Assembly: GCF_016907335.1 (NCBI RefSeq)
Contig: NZ_JAFBBT010000001.1
Location: 2,790,001-2,854,000, forward strand
Length of the DNA stretch: 64,000 nucleotides
Source of the DNA: Curtobacterium herbarum
GTDB taxonomy: Bacteria > Actinomycetota > Actinomycetes > Actinomycetales > Microbacteriaceae
Direction of reading: 5' to 3'
Each line of letters begins with the position of its first letter. Position 1 is the stretch's first letter. A program made the translations under genes and the position numbers. The notes below the pieces were generated by a model. That model made no database searches. It saw only the letters and a program-made list of their open reading frames with translations, and had not been told where the DNA came from. Positions 7,257-15,481 of the stretch are shown piece by piece.

Positions 7257-8621
7257 ATGTCGTCCCGACTCCCCCGTCTCGTCCCAGCACTCGTCCCCGC
7301 GCTCGTCCTGGCCGCGGTGCTCCCCCTCGCCGCAGCCGTCGCCCCCGCCGCAGCCGCCCCCAGCACGCCGGCCCACCACAGCTGGCTCGTCACCGCCGAC
7401 CCGCACGCAGAGCGGATGTACGTGAACGACGCCGCCACCGGGCGACGGACCGCGACCCTGAGCGGGATCGAGTTCGGCACCCACGCCGGCACGGTCCAGC
7501 TCGGTCACGGCCGGATCGCGTTCATGGACGAGTCGAAACCGCAGCTCGACGTCCTCGCCATCGGCACCGGTGGGACGGCCAGGATCGTGCAGCACTACGC
7601 GATCCCGGACGCCGACCACCGCTGGGAGCGCGCCGGCTGGCTCGCCACCGACACCGCACGCCGGCACCTCGCGGTCGGCTCCGACTTCGACGGCTCCACG
7701 CACCAGCGCGTCACCGTCATCGACCTCCAGCGACAGGTCGCCCGCACCGCCCAGATCACCACGTCCGCCGTGACGCTCGCCACCACGGGCAAGCGCGGGA
7801 CGGAGGAGGTCGAGACCTTCCTGGTCGGCAGCCCGCTCCGCCTCGTCGTCACCGCCGGCGGCCGGCTCGACGCCTACTCCGTGTCCGCGATCATGCGGGG
7901 CGAGGCGCGGCCGCACCGGATCGCGACGACGCCGCTGGGCGCGTACCCGCACGGGCCGATCGTGGACGCGACCGGCACCGTGATCGGTTCGGACCTGGCC
8001 GCCGGCGTGCAGACGGTCCGGGTCACGAAGAACGGCTTCACGGCCTCCCGCTCCGTCGCCTACCCGCAGCCGAGCGTGCAGAGCTACCGCCCCCGGATGG
8101 CACCCGACGGATCGACGGCGGTGGGGAGCCAGGCCGGCGCCACGACCGCGGGCACCAGCTGGGACCAGGTCCCCGCGTACCTGACCACGTCCTCGACAGC
8201 CTCGCGCAGCATCCGGAGCGTGCCGCTCGGCACGGGACTGTTCACCCGCGCCGCCGTCACGTCGCGGTTCGCCGCCGTGGCGCTGTCGTCGGGTTCCGGC
8301 GACGCGCTCGTCCTGGTGCGGAAGCAGGCCGACGGCATCTACGACGGCCGCCGGACCTCGATCGCGCTCCAGCCGCTGCGGCACGGTCCGGTCGCCGGGC
8401 AGTCGGCGACGGGAGCAGCGGTGCGCTTCACCGCCGCGACCGACGACGGCACGAGCGTCTTCGTGACGCGCGGCGGCGAGGGCACGATCACGCAGATCGA
8501 CACGGCGGGCGCGACGCCGTCCGTGACCCGCACCATCACCGTGCCGTCGGACCTGTCGGACGGCGGGTACCTCACGACGGTCGACTCGACGGTGCGGCCG
8601 TACGACCTCAGCGGACGCTGA
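7257..8621 (+). CDS. Secreted beta-propeller-like protein, possibly metal-regulated
   Basis: 454 residues with a Sec signal peptide: hydrophobic core about 9-31 and an Ala-rich cleavage region (VAPAAAAPS, about 28-36). The mature part is rich in short beta-type repeats with alternating Gly/Asp turns (for example TADPHAERMYVNDAATG, VIDLQRQVARTAQ), the look of a YVTN/WD-type propeller. Histidines are frequent near the mature N-terminus (HHSWL, GTHAG). A Fur/Zur-like box precedes it. Together these features recall AztD-type periplasmic zinc chaperones, but no ABC transporter genes are adjacent, so that link is only a hypothesis. An AGGAG at 7248-7252 supports the ATG at 7257. Confidence 0.7.
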   Translation: MSSRLPRLVPALVPALVLAAVLPLAAAVAPAAAAPSTPAHHSWLVTADPHAERMYVNDAATGRRTATLSGIEFGTHAGTVQLGHGRIAFMDESKPQLDVLAIGTGGTARIVQHYAIPDADHRWERAGWLATDTARRHLAVGSDFDGSTHQRVTVIDLQRQVARTAQITTSAVTLATTGKRGTEEVETFLVGSPLRLVVTAGGRLDAYSVSAIMRGEARPHRIATTPLGAYPHGPIVDATGTVIGSDLAAGVQTVRVTKNGFTASRSVAYPQPSVQSYRPRMAPDGSTAVGSQAGATTAGTSWDQVPAYLTTSSTASRSIRSVPLGTGLFTRAAVTSRFAAVALSSGSGDALVLVRKQADGIYDGRRTSIALQPLRHGPVAGQSATGAAVRFTAATDDGTSVFVTRGGEGTITQIDTAGATPSVTRTITVPSDLSDGGYLTTVDSTVRPYDLSGR

Positions 8622-8736
8622 CCGTCCCCCGGCCGTCGTCAGCCCAGGGCGTCGTCGCCCGGGTCGTCGTCGCCCCGTGCGGCGGCGGCCCGTGCGGCGG
8701 CGGCCCGGGTCGACGCCGGACCCGACCGCCACGGGC

Positions 8737-9327
8737 TCACCGGTCGGACACGAGCCTGACCCGGTCGTGCGGCACGGCGGCGAACCGGCGGCCGGGGTAC
8801 CGCAGGCCGCCGAAGAACATGTTGGTGTGGGCGACGACCTGCTCGCCGGTGATGGCGACACCGTCGTGCTCGGCGTCCGTGGTCGTGTGCGCATCGGCGA
8901 CCAGGGTGACGTCGAACCCACGCGCGGCAGCGGCCTGGGTCGTCGTGCGGACGCAGTAGTCGCTCTGCGCCCCGGCCACCACCAGGTGTCGCGCACCGAG
9001 CGCGTCGAGGACGTCCGCCAGGTCGGTCTCGACGAAGGAGTCGCGGTACTCCTTCCGCACGAGTGGCTCGCCGTCGAGCCGGACCAGCGGTGCGGCGAGC
9101 CGCCATGCCGCGGTGCCCTCGGCGAAGCTCCCGTGGTCCTGGACCCAGACCACCGCGACGCCCTCCGTCCGCGCACGGTCGACGAGCTGCGCCGTGCGAC
9201 GGAGCACACCGTCGGCGTCGAAGCACCCGCGCACCACGCCCTGCTGGAGGTCGATCACGAGGAGCACGGTGGTCGATGTCTCGGTGGTGTCGCTGGTCGC
9301 GAGGGTCATGGACGACGAGTCTGTCAT
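8737..9327 (-). CDS. Isochorismatase-family cysteine hydrolase
   Basis: 196 residues from the ATG at 9327; a second in-frame ATG at 9309 is equally possible because neither has a clear ribosome site. The Asp-Lys-Cys catalytic triad is visible: Asp26 in [10 protein letters not shown], Lys92 in LVRKEYRDS and Cys125 in [11 protein letters not shown]. Members include nicotinamidases, N-carbamoylsarcosine amidases and isochorismatases. The second half keeps the typical [16 protein letters not shown] strand with the cis-peptide region. No siderophore or NAD genes are nearby, so the substrate stays open. It is divergent from the DoxX-like gene. Confidence 0.88.
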   Translation of the reverse strand: MTDSSSMTLATSDTTETSTTVLLVIDLQQGVVRGCFDADGVLRRTAQLVDRARTEGVAVVWVQDHGSFAEGTAAWRLAAPLVRLDGEPLVRKEYRDSFVETDLADVLDALGARHLVVAGAQSDYCVRTTTQAAAARGFDVTLVADAHTTTDAEHDGVAITGEQVVAHTNMFFGGLRYPGRRFAAVPHDRVRLVSDR

Positions 9328-9372
9328 CGTGGTCTCGCTGCCACGCGTCCGACACCGCCACCAGGAGGCACC

Positions 9373-9876
9373 ATGTCCCTGCTCGTCCCGCTCCTGATCG
9401 GCCTGCTGGGCACCCGGTCCGCCACGGCGATCGCCACGAGGAAGGGTGTGAGGTGGGTGCGGCCCTGGTCCTCGTGGCCGGCGGCAGCCGGGATCGCCAT
9501 CGCCGCCGTGCTCCTCGCCGCCTCGGGCACGCACTTCCGGGAACCGCAGCGAACGGGCCTGGTCGCCATCGTGCCCGAGCCTCTGCCGGCCGGCGCCGTC
9601 GTGACCGCGACGGGCCTGCTGGAGCGGGTGCTCGCTGCGAGCCTCGTGTTCCCCCGGAGCCGCCGAGCCGGCGCTGCGGGTGCGGGCCTCCTGCTCGTGG
9701 CCATGTTCCCCGCGAACGTCGTCGCCGCTCGCGGGGTCTCGGAGCCGTCTGCGCCGAACACGCCCCTCGTCCGGCGGACGCTGCTGCAGCTGCTGCTCCT
9801 GGCCGTGTGCGGGCTGGCGGCGCGCAGACCGACGGCGGCCCGCCACCGTACCGGCCGTCGGACCACCTCGGCGTGA
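9373..9876 (+). CDS. DoxX-like small membrane protein (COG4270 type)
   Basis: 167 residues with four hydrophobic segments (about 1-14, 35-52, 75-93, 103-122, plus a weaker C-terminal one). The stretch [19 protein letters not shown], then a TGLLERV motif and MFPANVVAA, is characteristic of the DoxX-like YphA/COG4270 group. Their function is unclear; relatives support quinone-linked redox processes. The ATG at 9373 has a strong AGGAGG at 9363-9368. It has a basic, disordered C-terminal tail. Confidence 0.75.
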   Translation: MSLLVPLLIGLLGTRSATAIATRKGVRWVRPWSSWPAAAGIAIAAVLLAASGTHFREPQRTGLVAIVPEPLPAGAVVTATGLLERVLAASLVFPRSRRAGAAGAGLLLVAMFPANVVAARGVSEPSAPNTPLVRRTLLQLLLLAVCGLAARRPTAARHRTGRRTTSA

Positions 9877-9904
9877 GCTGGACTCCGGCGGCCGATCGGT
9901 CGTC

Positions 9905-10084
9905 CTAGTAGTGGATGAACCAGCCCAGGCTGCCCTGGTCGCCGCCTCCGTGGCTGACCTCCGCGTGGACCGAGGTTGGGGCCGTGCTCGCCTGCGCGGT
10001 GAACGCGGGTGCGAGGCTGCCGGCGGCGATGACGCCCAGGCCGACGACGAGCACTCCCTTGGACAGTGTGGTCAGACGCTTCAT
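9905..10084 (-). CDS. 59-aa secreted small peptide
   Basis: A short gene read directly from the minus strand: [10 protein letters not shown] start, a hydrophobic core ([15 protein letters not shown], about 11-25), an Ala-X-Ala-type cleavage region (AFTAQAS, about 27-33) and a mature part of about 27 residues ending GWFIHY, followed by TAG. GAGGAG about 6 nt before the ATG is a good ribosome site. The mature peptide holds a Gly triplet and two to three histidines. I recognise no family. It could be a signalling or antimicrobial peptide; no modification, export or immunity gene is adjacent. Gene reality is supported by start, ribosome site and signal peptide together. Confidence 0.65.
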   Translation of the reverse strand: MKRLTTLSKGVLVVGLGVIAAGSLAPAFTAQASTAPTSVHAEVSHGGGDQGSLGWFIHY

Positions 10085-10252
10085 GGTGATCTCCTCGTGG
10101 TGGGTGGCACGCCCGCAGCGATGTGGTCGACCGTCGTTCCGGAGCGTGATCGGTTTCGCAAGACGATCGTATGGCGATGACCGCGCTGAGTGGCTGAGGA
10201 CGGGTTCAGCCGGCGGCGCAACGGGTCGTCTGCGACTCGGCGGCCGTGTGGT

Positions 10253-11320
10253 TCACGGGGCGTCGACTCCCGCCAAGCGGGGGAAGAGCTGTTCGGCGGC
10301 GGTCCGGTGCACCTCGCCCAGTCGCTCTGCACCCGGGCCGTCGTAGGTGTCGAGGTCGTGGTCGAAGCGGGCGGTCCAGTCCGGGTGCGCGTAGGGGAAG
10401 TCGCTGCCGTAGAGGACGTGGCCGGGCTCCGCGAAGGCCAGGAGTGACGGCAGCGACGTCGGCGTCGCAGACAGCGCCGTGTCGAAGTAGAACTTGCGCA
10501 GCCCCGCCTGGATGCTCTCCGGCGTGGTCCCGGGGTTGAACATCGCGGCGGCGCTGAACCGGCTCGCGGCGTAGGGCAGGAACCCGCCGGCGTGGGAGAG
10601 GATCACGCGGAGGTCCGGGTGACGGTCGAACACGCCGTGGGCCACGAGGTCGACGGCCGTGCGGGTGGTGTCGAACGGGAAGTCCAGCAGCGCGGTGGGC
10701 ATGCCGGGCAGCTGCTGGATCGGCGGGGCGGTGGGATGGACGAAGACCACGGCCGAGCGTGCCGCGAGCTCGGCCCACAGCGGCTCGTACGCGAGATCGC
10801 CGAGGTACCGCCCGTGCGCGTTCGACAGCAGGAGCACACCGTCGGCGTGGAGCTCGTCGAGTGCACGCACGGCTTCGGCGACTGCGCCGTCGAAGTCCGG
10901 CAGCGGCAGCACGGCGAAGTGTCCGAAGCGGTCCGGCTGCTCCCGGACCAGTTCGGCCTGGTAGTCGTTCAGTTCGCGGGCGAGTTCGCGGGCCGCGGCG
11001 TCGTCACCGAAGTGGACACCCGGGGCGCTGATCGACAGGATCCCGGTCTCGATCCCGACCTCGTCCATCATCGCGATCGCCCCTCGGGGGCTCCACTCCG
11101 GCATCGACCAGCCGCCGATGGCCCGAGGACCGCGTCGCGGCGCCGTCCCGCCGTCCGCACCCCACGGATCCCACTGCGCGGATCCTCCGGTCGGGGCCGG
11201 CGCGTCCCCCGGCGCGCCGGACACGGCGCCGGCCCCCATCGCTCTCGATCCTGCCGCTGCCAGCGCCTCGAAGTAGCGGGGCGGGAGCAGGTGCTGGTGG
11301 ACGTCGATCTTTCCGGGCAT
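10253..11320 (-). CDS. Amidohydrolase family protein (ACMSD-like decarboxylase/hydrolase)
   Basis: 355 residues of the amidohydrolase-2 TIM barrel. Metal ligands are in DVHQHLLP (His8, His10), the HPT motif, the SHAGG motif (about residue 245) and GSDFPYAHP near the C-terminal end. The ACMSD/gamma-resorcylate decarboxylase group has this layout and acts on aromatic or cyclic carboxylates. Residues about 27-70 form a Gly/Ala/Pro-rich insertion unlike the rest. The ATG at 11320 has GGAGG 8 nt upstream. It is in the same orientation as the membrane protein upstream, 129 bp away, so co-transcription is uncertain. Confidence 0.85.
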   Translation of the reverse strand: MPGKIDVHQHLLPPRYFEALAAAGSRAMGAGAVSGAPGDAPAPTGGSAQWDPWGADGGTAPRRGPRAIGGWSMPEWSPRGAIAMMDEVGIETGILSISAPGVHFGDDAAARELARELNDYQAELVREQPDRFGHFAVLPLPDFDGAVAEAVRALDELHADGVLLLSNAHGRYLGDLAYEPLWAELAARSAVVFVHPTAPPIQQLPGMPTALLDFPFDTTRTAVDLVAHGVFDRHPDLRVILSHAGGFLPYAASRFSAAAMFNPGTTPESIQAGLRKFYFDTALSATPTSLPSLLAFAEPGHVLYGSDFPYAHPDWTARFDHDLDTYDGPGAERLGEVHRTAAEQLFPRLAGVDAP

Positions 11321-11448
11321 GGTGCGGTCCTCCGATCGCCCTCGGTGGTGAGGGCGGGTTGTGTCTCAGAAGTGGTGGTGGTGGTGGGCCTCCGCCGTTC
11401 GGACCGGAAACCGATCGACCGGTGGAGGACGCCCGCGTCCCGATGCGT

Positions 11449-12630
11449 TCAGGGCGACGGCGCCAGCGGCAGGAGCGCCGAACCGGACGCGACCGTGGCG
11501 GTCTCGGTGCCGGGAGCAGACGGCACGGACGCCTGTCCACGGCCGGCTCCGGAACGAGCCGCGGCTTCGCGCCGGTTCCGGATGAGCATCGCCGTCAGGG
11601 TGAGGAGGATGCCGGCAACCGCCCAGATGCTCAGCCGGATGATCGGGGCGGCGACCGCGGCCCCGTCGAAGTACTGGACGGACCGCAGCAGGTCGAGCGC
11701 GTCGCCCTGCGGGAAGACGGAGTAGAGCGTCTGGAAGAAGTCGTTGAGGACGTGGATCCCGAGTGGCCCGCCGGAGGACGTGTTCCCGAGGATCACCAGG
11801 GCGAGTGTCATGGCCAGGGCCGCGATGGTCCCGCCCAGTGCGGCGACGCCCGTGACCGCTCCGCCGATGGCGACTCCGGTCAGCCAGAGGATCCCGAACA
11901 CCGCCCAGGGACCGACGGTCACCGCCCCGAGTGCGGCGTCGATCCACAGCGTGATCAGTCCGGCGAGGAGACCGGCGTAGAGCACGAGGACGATGCTGCG
12001 CTCGACGAACTTCGCCGCCGTGTCGACCGTGCCGAGGATGCGCCCGAACACCGTCGCACCGAGGGCAGCACCGAGCCCCGCGAAGAGGATCGCGTAGAAC
12101 TCGATCGACCCGACCGGGTCCTTCTTCGGCAGGGGTGCGAGGTCCGTGGCCGTGTTGGTGGTCCGCAGCTTCGCCGCGATCGAGTCGCCGATACCGGACA
12201 CTGCCTGGCCGAGACCGCGCCCACCGCCGCTGGCGATGTAGGTGGTGACGCCGGCGCCCTTCCCCGGCGCCGGCAGGACGACGGCGCCGTCGACGTCACG
12301 GTCGAGCACCGCGGAGCGCGCCTGCCGTGCAGACCCCACGACCGTGACGTCCAGTGATCCCTGCTGCTCGAGCGCGACGATCGCATCGGCGTCGCCGGTG
12401 ACTGCGAGGTGGACGTTGTTCGGCGTGGGGTTGCCGAACGCGCTCGAGTAGCTCGTCAGCATCGCCATCGCCAGGAGGAGGATCGCGATCCCACCGAGGA
12501 CCAGGTTCCGGTAGCGGTGGGCTGAGCCCGGCCCTTCGGAGTCCAGCGAGCCGCCGGCGACGGCCGCTTCGAACTCGGGGTGCTGCGGGACGTCGCCTCG
12601 GCGAGGTGCCGTCTCAGTCGCGTGTGTCAT
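11449..12630 (-). CDS. ABC-2/YhgE-type multi-pass membrane protein
   Basis: 393 residues. A cytosolic N-terminus (1-42) is followed by one transmembrane helix (about 44-64), an extracytoplasmic domain (about 65-175) and at least five clustered helices (about 178-200, 212-235, 242-262, 267-290, 325-348), then a disordered tail. This is the layout of ABC-2-type permeases and of the YhgE/Pip/DUF3533 group. No ATPase is adjacent, so it may work without one. The AAAGGAAG before the ATG at 12630 supports the start. The divergent TetR gene 69 bp away probably represses it, which is typical of efflux-related loci. Confidence 0.75.
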   Translation of the reverse strand: MTHATETAPRRGDVPQHPEFEAAVAGGSLDSEGPGSAHRYRNLVLGGIAILLLAMAMLTSYSSAFGNPTPNNVHLAVTGDADAIVALEQQGSLDVTVVGSARQARSAVLDRDVDGAVVLPAPGKGAGVTTYIASGGGRGLGQAVSGIGDSIAAKLRTTNTATDLAPLPKKDPVGSIEFYAILFAGLGAALGATVFGRILGTVDTAAKFVERSIVLVLYAGLLAGLITLWIDAALGAVTVGPWAVFGILWLTGVAIGGAVTGVAALGGTIAALAMTLALVILGNTSSGGPLGIHVLNDFFQTLYSVFPQGDALDLLRSVQYFDGAAVAAPIIRLSIWAVAGILLTLTAMLIRNRREAAARSGAGRGQASVPSAPGTETATVASGSALLPLAPSP

Positions 12631-12639
12631 GACTTCCTT

Positions 12640-12667
12640 TACAGTTGTCCAATAGATGGCAAACGTA
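12640..12667. promoter_or_regulatory. Candidate TetR operator
   Basis: An imperfect palindrome with arms 12640-12650 (TACAGTTGTCC) and 12657-12667 (TGGCAAACGTA), 7 of 11 positions matching, lies in the AT-richer 69-bp gap between the permease and TetR genes. Confidence 0.45.
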
Positions 12668-12699
12668 CATCAGAGATCAGACCCTGGCAAGATGGACGC

Positions 12700-13311
12700 A
12701 TGCCCGACCCAACGAGCACGGCGACACTCGGACTGCAGCGCGTGGACCCGCGGGTCACCCGCACCCGCGCGGCCCTCATCCGGGCACTGGCGGCCCTGGT
12801 GTCCGAGGCGCCGAAGGGCGAGACGATCTCGATGAGCGCGGTGGCGCAGCGAGCCGGCTTGAGCAGACAGGCGCTCCACAACCACTACGGCAACGTCGGC
12901 GACCTCGCCACCGACGTCTGGATCGGCCGCCTGCTCGACGACTGGGTCCCCCTCGACCAGAGCGCGGCGAACCTCCCGCAGGCCCTCACCGACGCAGTCC
13001 GGGCGCGCGGCATCGAACCGTTGCTCACCGCGGGGCGAGCGGATCGGGAGTTCTTCGACAAGCTCCGCGCCATCCCACGCGGCGAGCGCGTCGCCGAGGT
13101 GCTGGCGTCGGCGATGACGACGTGGCTGACCGAGTCGGATCACGATCACCATCGACCGGAGATCGCACTCAGCGGGGACGCACGCACGTTCACGATCGGC
13201 GGCATGATCGCGCTCGTGTCGACCTGGCAGATGGCCGACGAGCCGCCGAGCACCGCACAGCAGGTCGCCACGCTCAGGTCGTTCGCAGCGGCCGCCGCAG
13301 CCGCCGGCTGA
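12700..13311 (+). CDS. TetR family transcriptional regulator
   Basis: 203 residues from the ATG at 12700. The N-terminal helix-turn-helix spans about residues 19-65 with the characteristic MSAVAQRAGLSRQALHNHYG sequence; the C-terminal ligand domain is poorly conserved, as expected, and ends in an Ala run. It is divergent from the YhgE-like membrane protein and likely represses it. CAAGAT lies 6 nt before the ATG and there is no Shine-Dalgarno, consistent with a leaderless mRNA. Confidence 0.88.
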   Translation: MPDPTSTATLGLQRVDPRVTRTRAALIRALAALVSEAPKGETISMSAVAQRAGLSRQALHNHYGNVGDLATDVWIGRLLDDWVPLDQSAANLPQALTDAVRARGIEPLLTAGRADREFFDKLRAIPRGERVAEVLASAMTTWLTESDHDHHRPEIALSGDARTFTIGGMIALVSTWQMADEPPSTAQQVATLRSFAAAAAAAG

Positions 13312-13348
13312 CCGGGGAAGCGCGACGGCCCGGAAGTCGGGACGGGCA

Positions 13349-13377
13349 TCCCGCCCGGGCCGGCAGCCCGGGCGGGA
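13349..13377. terminator. 12-bp perfect hairpin terminator
   Basis: TCCCGCCCGGGC and GCCCGGGCGGGA pair perfectly around a 5-nt loop, between the convergent TetR (ends 13311) and SDR (ends 13384) genes. Confidence 0.75.
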
Positions 13378-13383
13378 GACGCG

Positions 13384-14049
13384 TCAGCCGTCGTACGCGA
13401 CGTAGTGCAGTTCGGCGTCCCGCTTCTCGTCGTGGAGCCTCACGTAGGACTGCGCGATGACCGCCGGCTCGGCGTCCGGTCGCCCGCCTCCGATCAGTGC
13501 GGTGATGGCGACGAAGGCGACGTAGACGCCCTGCTCCGCCAGGGCCGCGTGGAGGTTGAGCGTCCAGTTGCGGAGCCCCGCCGCGGCGATGTTGACGTTC
13601 CCGCGGACCGGCGTCGGCGCGAGTGCACCGCCGCCGGTCGTCACGAGTACCGTGCCGGCACCTGCGGCGACCATGTCCGGCAGGACCGCACCGACGGCGG
13701 CGATCGCACCCCCGAGGTAGAAGTCGATCTGCGGCTGCAGGTTCTCCATCGTCACGTCCACGGCGTCGACCGACTCCAGAGCCCGGTCGGCCGGGGAGAA
13801 CTCGAGGACGTCGATCGGGCCGAGCGCTTCCCGGATCGAGCGGAGTGCGTTCCTGATCGTGTCGGGCGCGCCGACGTCGGCCGTGAACCCGCGGGCCTGG
13901 ATGCCCTCCGCGGTGAGCTGGGCGGCGAGGGCGTCCACTCTCGATCGGTCGCGGGCCACGAGGGCGACGTCGAAGCCCTTCTGCCCGAACGCCCGGGCGA
14001 TCGCGAGCCCCAGGCCGGGTCCTGCTCCGATGATGGTGATGAGGGGCAT
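13384..14049 (-). CDS. Atypical SDR-fold protein lacking the Tyr-Lys catalytic pair
   Basis: 221 residues from the ATG at 14049 (AAGGA upstream). The Rossmann nucleotide loop IIGAGPGLGLA (6-16) and the arginine-rich end of strand 2 (ARDRSRV, 32-38) suggest NADP binding. The expected catalytic Tyr-X3-Lys is replaced: the region reads RGNVNIAAAGLRNW (149-162), with no tyrosine or lysine, and the serine position falls in VTTGGG. It may therefore bind NADPH as a regulator or catalyse an unusual reaction. It is divergent from a TetR gene, with two repeated palindromes in between. Confidence 0.8.
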   Translation of the reverse strand: MPLITIIGAGPGLGLAIARAFGQKGFDVALVARDRSRVDALAAQLTAEGIQARGFTADVGAPDTIRNALRSIREALGPIDVLEFSPADRALESVDAVDVTMENLQPQIDFYLGGAIAAVGAVLPDMVAAGAGTVLVTTGGGALAPTPVRGNVNIAAAGLRNWTLNLHAALAEQGVYVAFVAITALIGGGRPDAEPAVIAQSYVRLHDEKRDAELHYVAYDG

Positions 14050-14099
14050 GGTGCGTCCTTCCGTGGCCCGCGGGTGGGACCTGGTGTCGGTGCCGTATG

Positions 14100-14148
14100 T
14101 TGAGGTCATCCTCAAGTCCCGTTGAGCATATGTTGAGACCGCCCTCAA
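14100..14148. promoter_or_regulatory. Two tandem 16-bp palindromic operators 33 bp apart
   Basis: TTGAGGTCATCCTCAA (14100-14115) and TTGAGACCGCCCTCAA (14133-14148) share the pattern TTGAGnnCnnCCTCAA. Their centres are 33 bp apart, about three helical turns, so two dimers would lie on one face of the DNA. A half-site TTGAG also occurs at 14122-14126. They lie between the divergent SDR and TetR genes. Confidence 0.8.
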
Positions 14149-14165
14149 GATCCTCCGGAGTCGCT

Positions 14166-14735
14166 GTGACCACCGCACCCCGCCTGCGCCGAGACGCGCA
14201 GGCGAACGTCGAGAAGCTGCGCGCCGCCGCCATCGCGGTCTTCTCACGGCGAGGGCTGTCCGCGCCGCTGGAGGACATCGCCCGCGAGGCCGGCGTGAGC
14301 ATCGGGACGCTCTACAACCGCATCGGGTCGCGCGAAGACCTCATCGACGCCGTCGTGCCCGACATCGCGGGCGCGAAGCTCCGGACCCTCCGGGAACGGA
14401 CACTGGCCCAGGACACCCCGCGCGCACAGTTGGAGACCTTCATCGCCGAGATGATCGACCTGCAGCGGAGCGACCCGGCCATGAACGACGCGATGCTCCG
14501 TCGGTACCCCGACGCCGTCCTCCTCATCAACGCGTGCGAACGGTCGATGGCGCTCGGAGCGGAACTCGTCGCCAACGCCCACACTGCCGGAGTGCTCGCC
14601 GAGGACTTCACCACCGATGACCTGATGACCGTGCTCTGGATGGCGGGGATGGCCAGCCACGACCCTGGTGCGCCCGACGGATGGCGCCGGGTCGTCGACC
14701 GCAGCGTCTCCGCAGCCTGGACCGCCAGGGCATGA
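14166..14735 (+). CDS. TetR family transcriptional regulator
   Basis: 189 residues from the GTG at 14166, which has GGAG at a proper distance; upstream ATG codons overlap the operators and are rejected. The helix-turn-helix spans about residues 12-58 (EDIAREAGVSIGTLYNRIGS is the core). The C-terminal domain resembles the regulators of small oxidoreductase genes. It very probably binds the TTGAGnnCnnCCTCAA sites between itself and the SDR gene. Confidence 0.88.
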   Translation: MTTAPRLRRDAQANVEKLRAAAIAVFSRRGLSAPLEDIAREAGVSIGTLYNRIGSREDLIDAVVPDIAGAKLRTLRERTLAQDTPRAQLETFIAEMIDLQRSDPAMNDAMLRRYPDAVLLINACERSMALGAELVANAHTAGVLAEDFTTDDLMTVLWMAGMASHDPGAPDGWRRVVDRSVSAAWTARA

Positions 14736-14799
14736 CGTCGACCGCTGGTCACTGACCGACCACCACCGCATCCCGCGGTCGCGTCAGACCTCGGTCGCG

Positions 14800-15309
14800 T
14801 TACCGCTCGGCCGTGTCACCCTGGCGACGAACCATGTCGGCGTAGTCGCCCTCGGCGCACTCGGACTCCGCCGTCAGCGCGTACCCACGAGGGTCGGCGG
14901 AGAAGTCGACGGAGGTCGTCGGGCCGCCGGCGCCGCGGATCCCCACGATCGGATCGGCACCGCCGCTCTGGTACCGCTCGGTGGTCACACCCCGCTGCTT
15001 CCACAGCTGTTCGATCGCGTCGACGTCAGCGTGCGGGTCGTCCCCGGCCGGGCGGTCGACGATGAGGACCCACGAGACGCCGTCGCCCGTCGTGCACGGG
15101 CTGAGCCCGGCACCTCCCCGGGGCGTCCAGTCCCCGCCGAGCGTCGCCGTCGAGCGGTCGACGAACGCGGTGACGGACTGCTTCGCCGCATCGGGCGTGA
15201 TCGAGGTCGCGCTCGTCTCGTCGGGTGGGACCGGTGTCGCTCGACAGCCCGTCACGAGGAGTGCCGTGGCTGCGAGGACCGCGCTCACGGCGAGGGTCTT
15301 CGGGATCAT
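14800..15309 (-). CDS. Small secreted lipoprotein
   Basis: 169 residues from the ATG at 15309 (GAGG 5 nt upstream; a GTG at 15315 is an alternative). The signal peptide ends with the lipobox LVTGC, so Cys22 or so would be diacylated and anchor the protein to the outside of the membrane. The mature domain (about 145 residues) has two further cysteines (CTTGDG, ESECAEG) likely to form a disulfide. No family recognised; the size and layout match many actinobacterial surface lipoproteins. It is convergent with the TetR gene. Confidence 0.8.
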   Translation of the reverse strand: MIPKTLAVSAVLAATALLVTGCRATPVPPDETSATSITPDAAKQSVTAFVDRSTATLGGDWTPRGGAGLSPCTTGDGVSWVLIVDRPAGDDPHADVDAIEQLWKQRGVTTERYQSGGADPIVGIRGAGGPTTSVDFSADPRGYALTAESECAEGDYADMVRRQGDTAER

Positions 15310-15330
15310 CGTCACCTCGTCTGCACGGAG

Positions 15331-15402
15331 CTCCGCCTCCAGGATTCGAACCCGGACCTAACGGCACCAAAGGCCGTCGTGCTGCCATTACACCAAGGCG
15401 GA
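15331..15402 (-). tRNA. tRNA-Gln (anticodon UUG)
   Basis: 72 nt. The acceptor arms TCCGCCT (15402-15396) and AGGCGGA (15338-15332) pair perfectly, and G is the discriminator. The anticodon arm ACGGC-CTTTGGT-GCCGT gives anticodon TTG. The T-loop GGTTCGAAT is standard. CCA is not encoded. Confidence 0.95.
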
Positions 15403-15481
15403 ACACCCCCGGAGGAGCCCGACCATCCTCCCATGTGCCCGACACTGGTCGTGCGCCGCCGATCCACGCCATGATGGACGG

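Noticed and set aside
11366..11400. A five-histidine run followed by Phe and stop on the minus strand, like an affinity tag
   Set aside because: It comes from a GTG/CAC trinucleotide run read in a frame that does not match the real membrane-protein frame, which ends at 11449.
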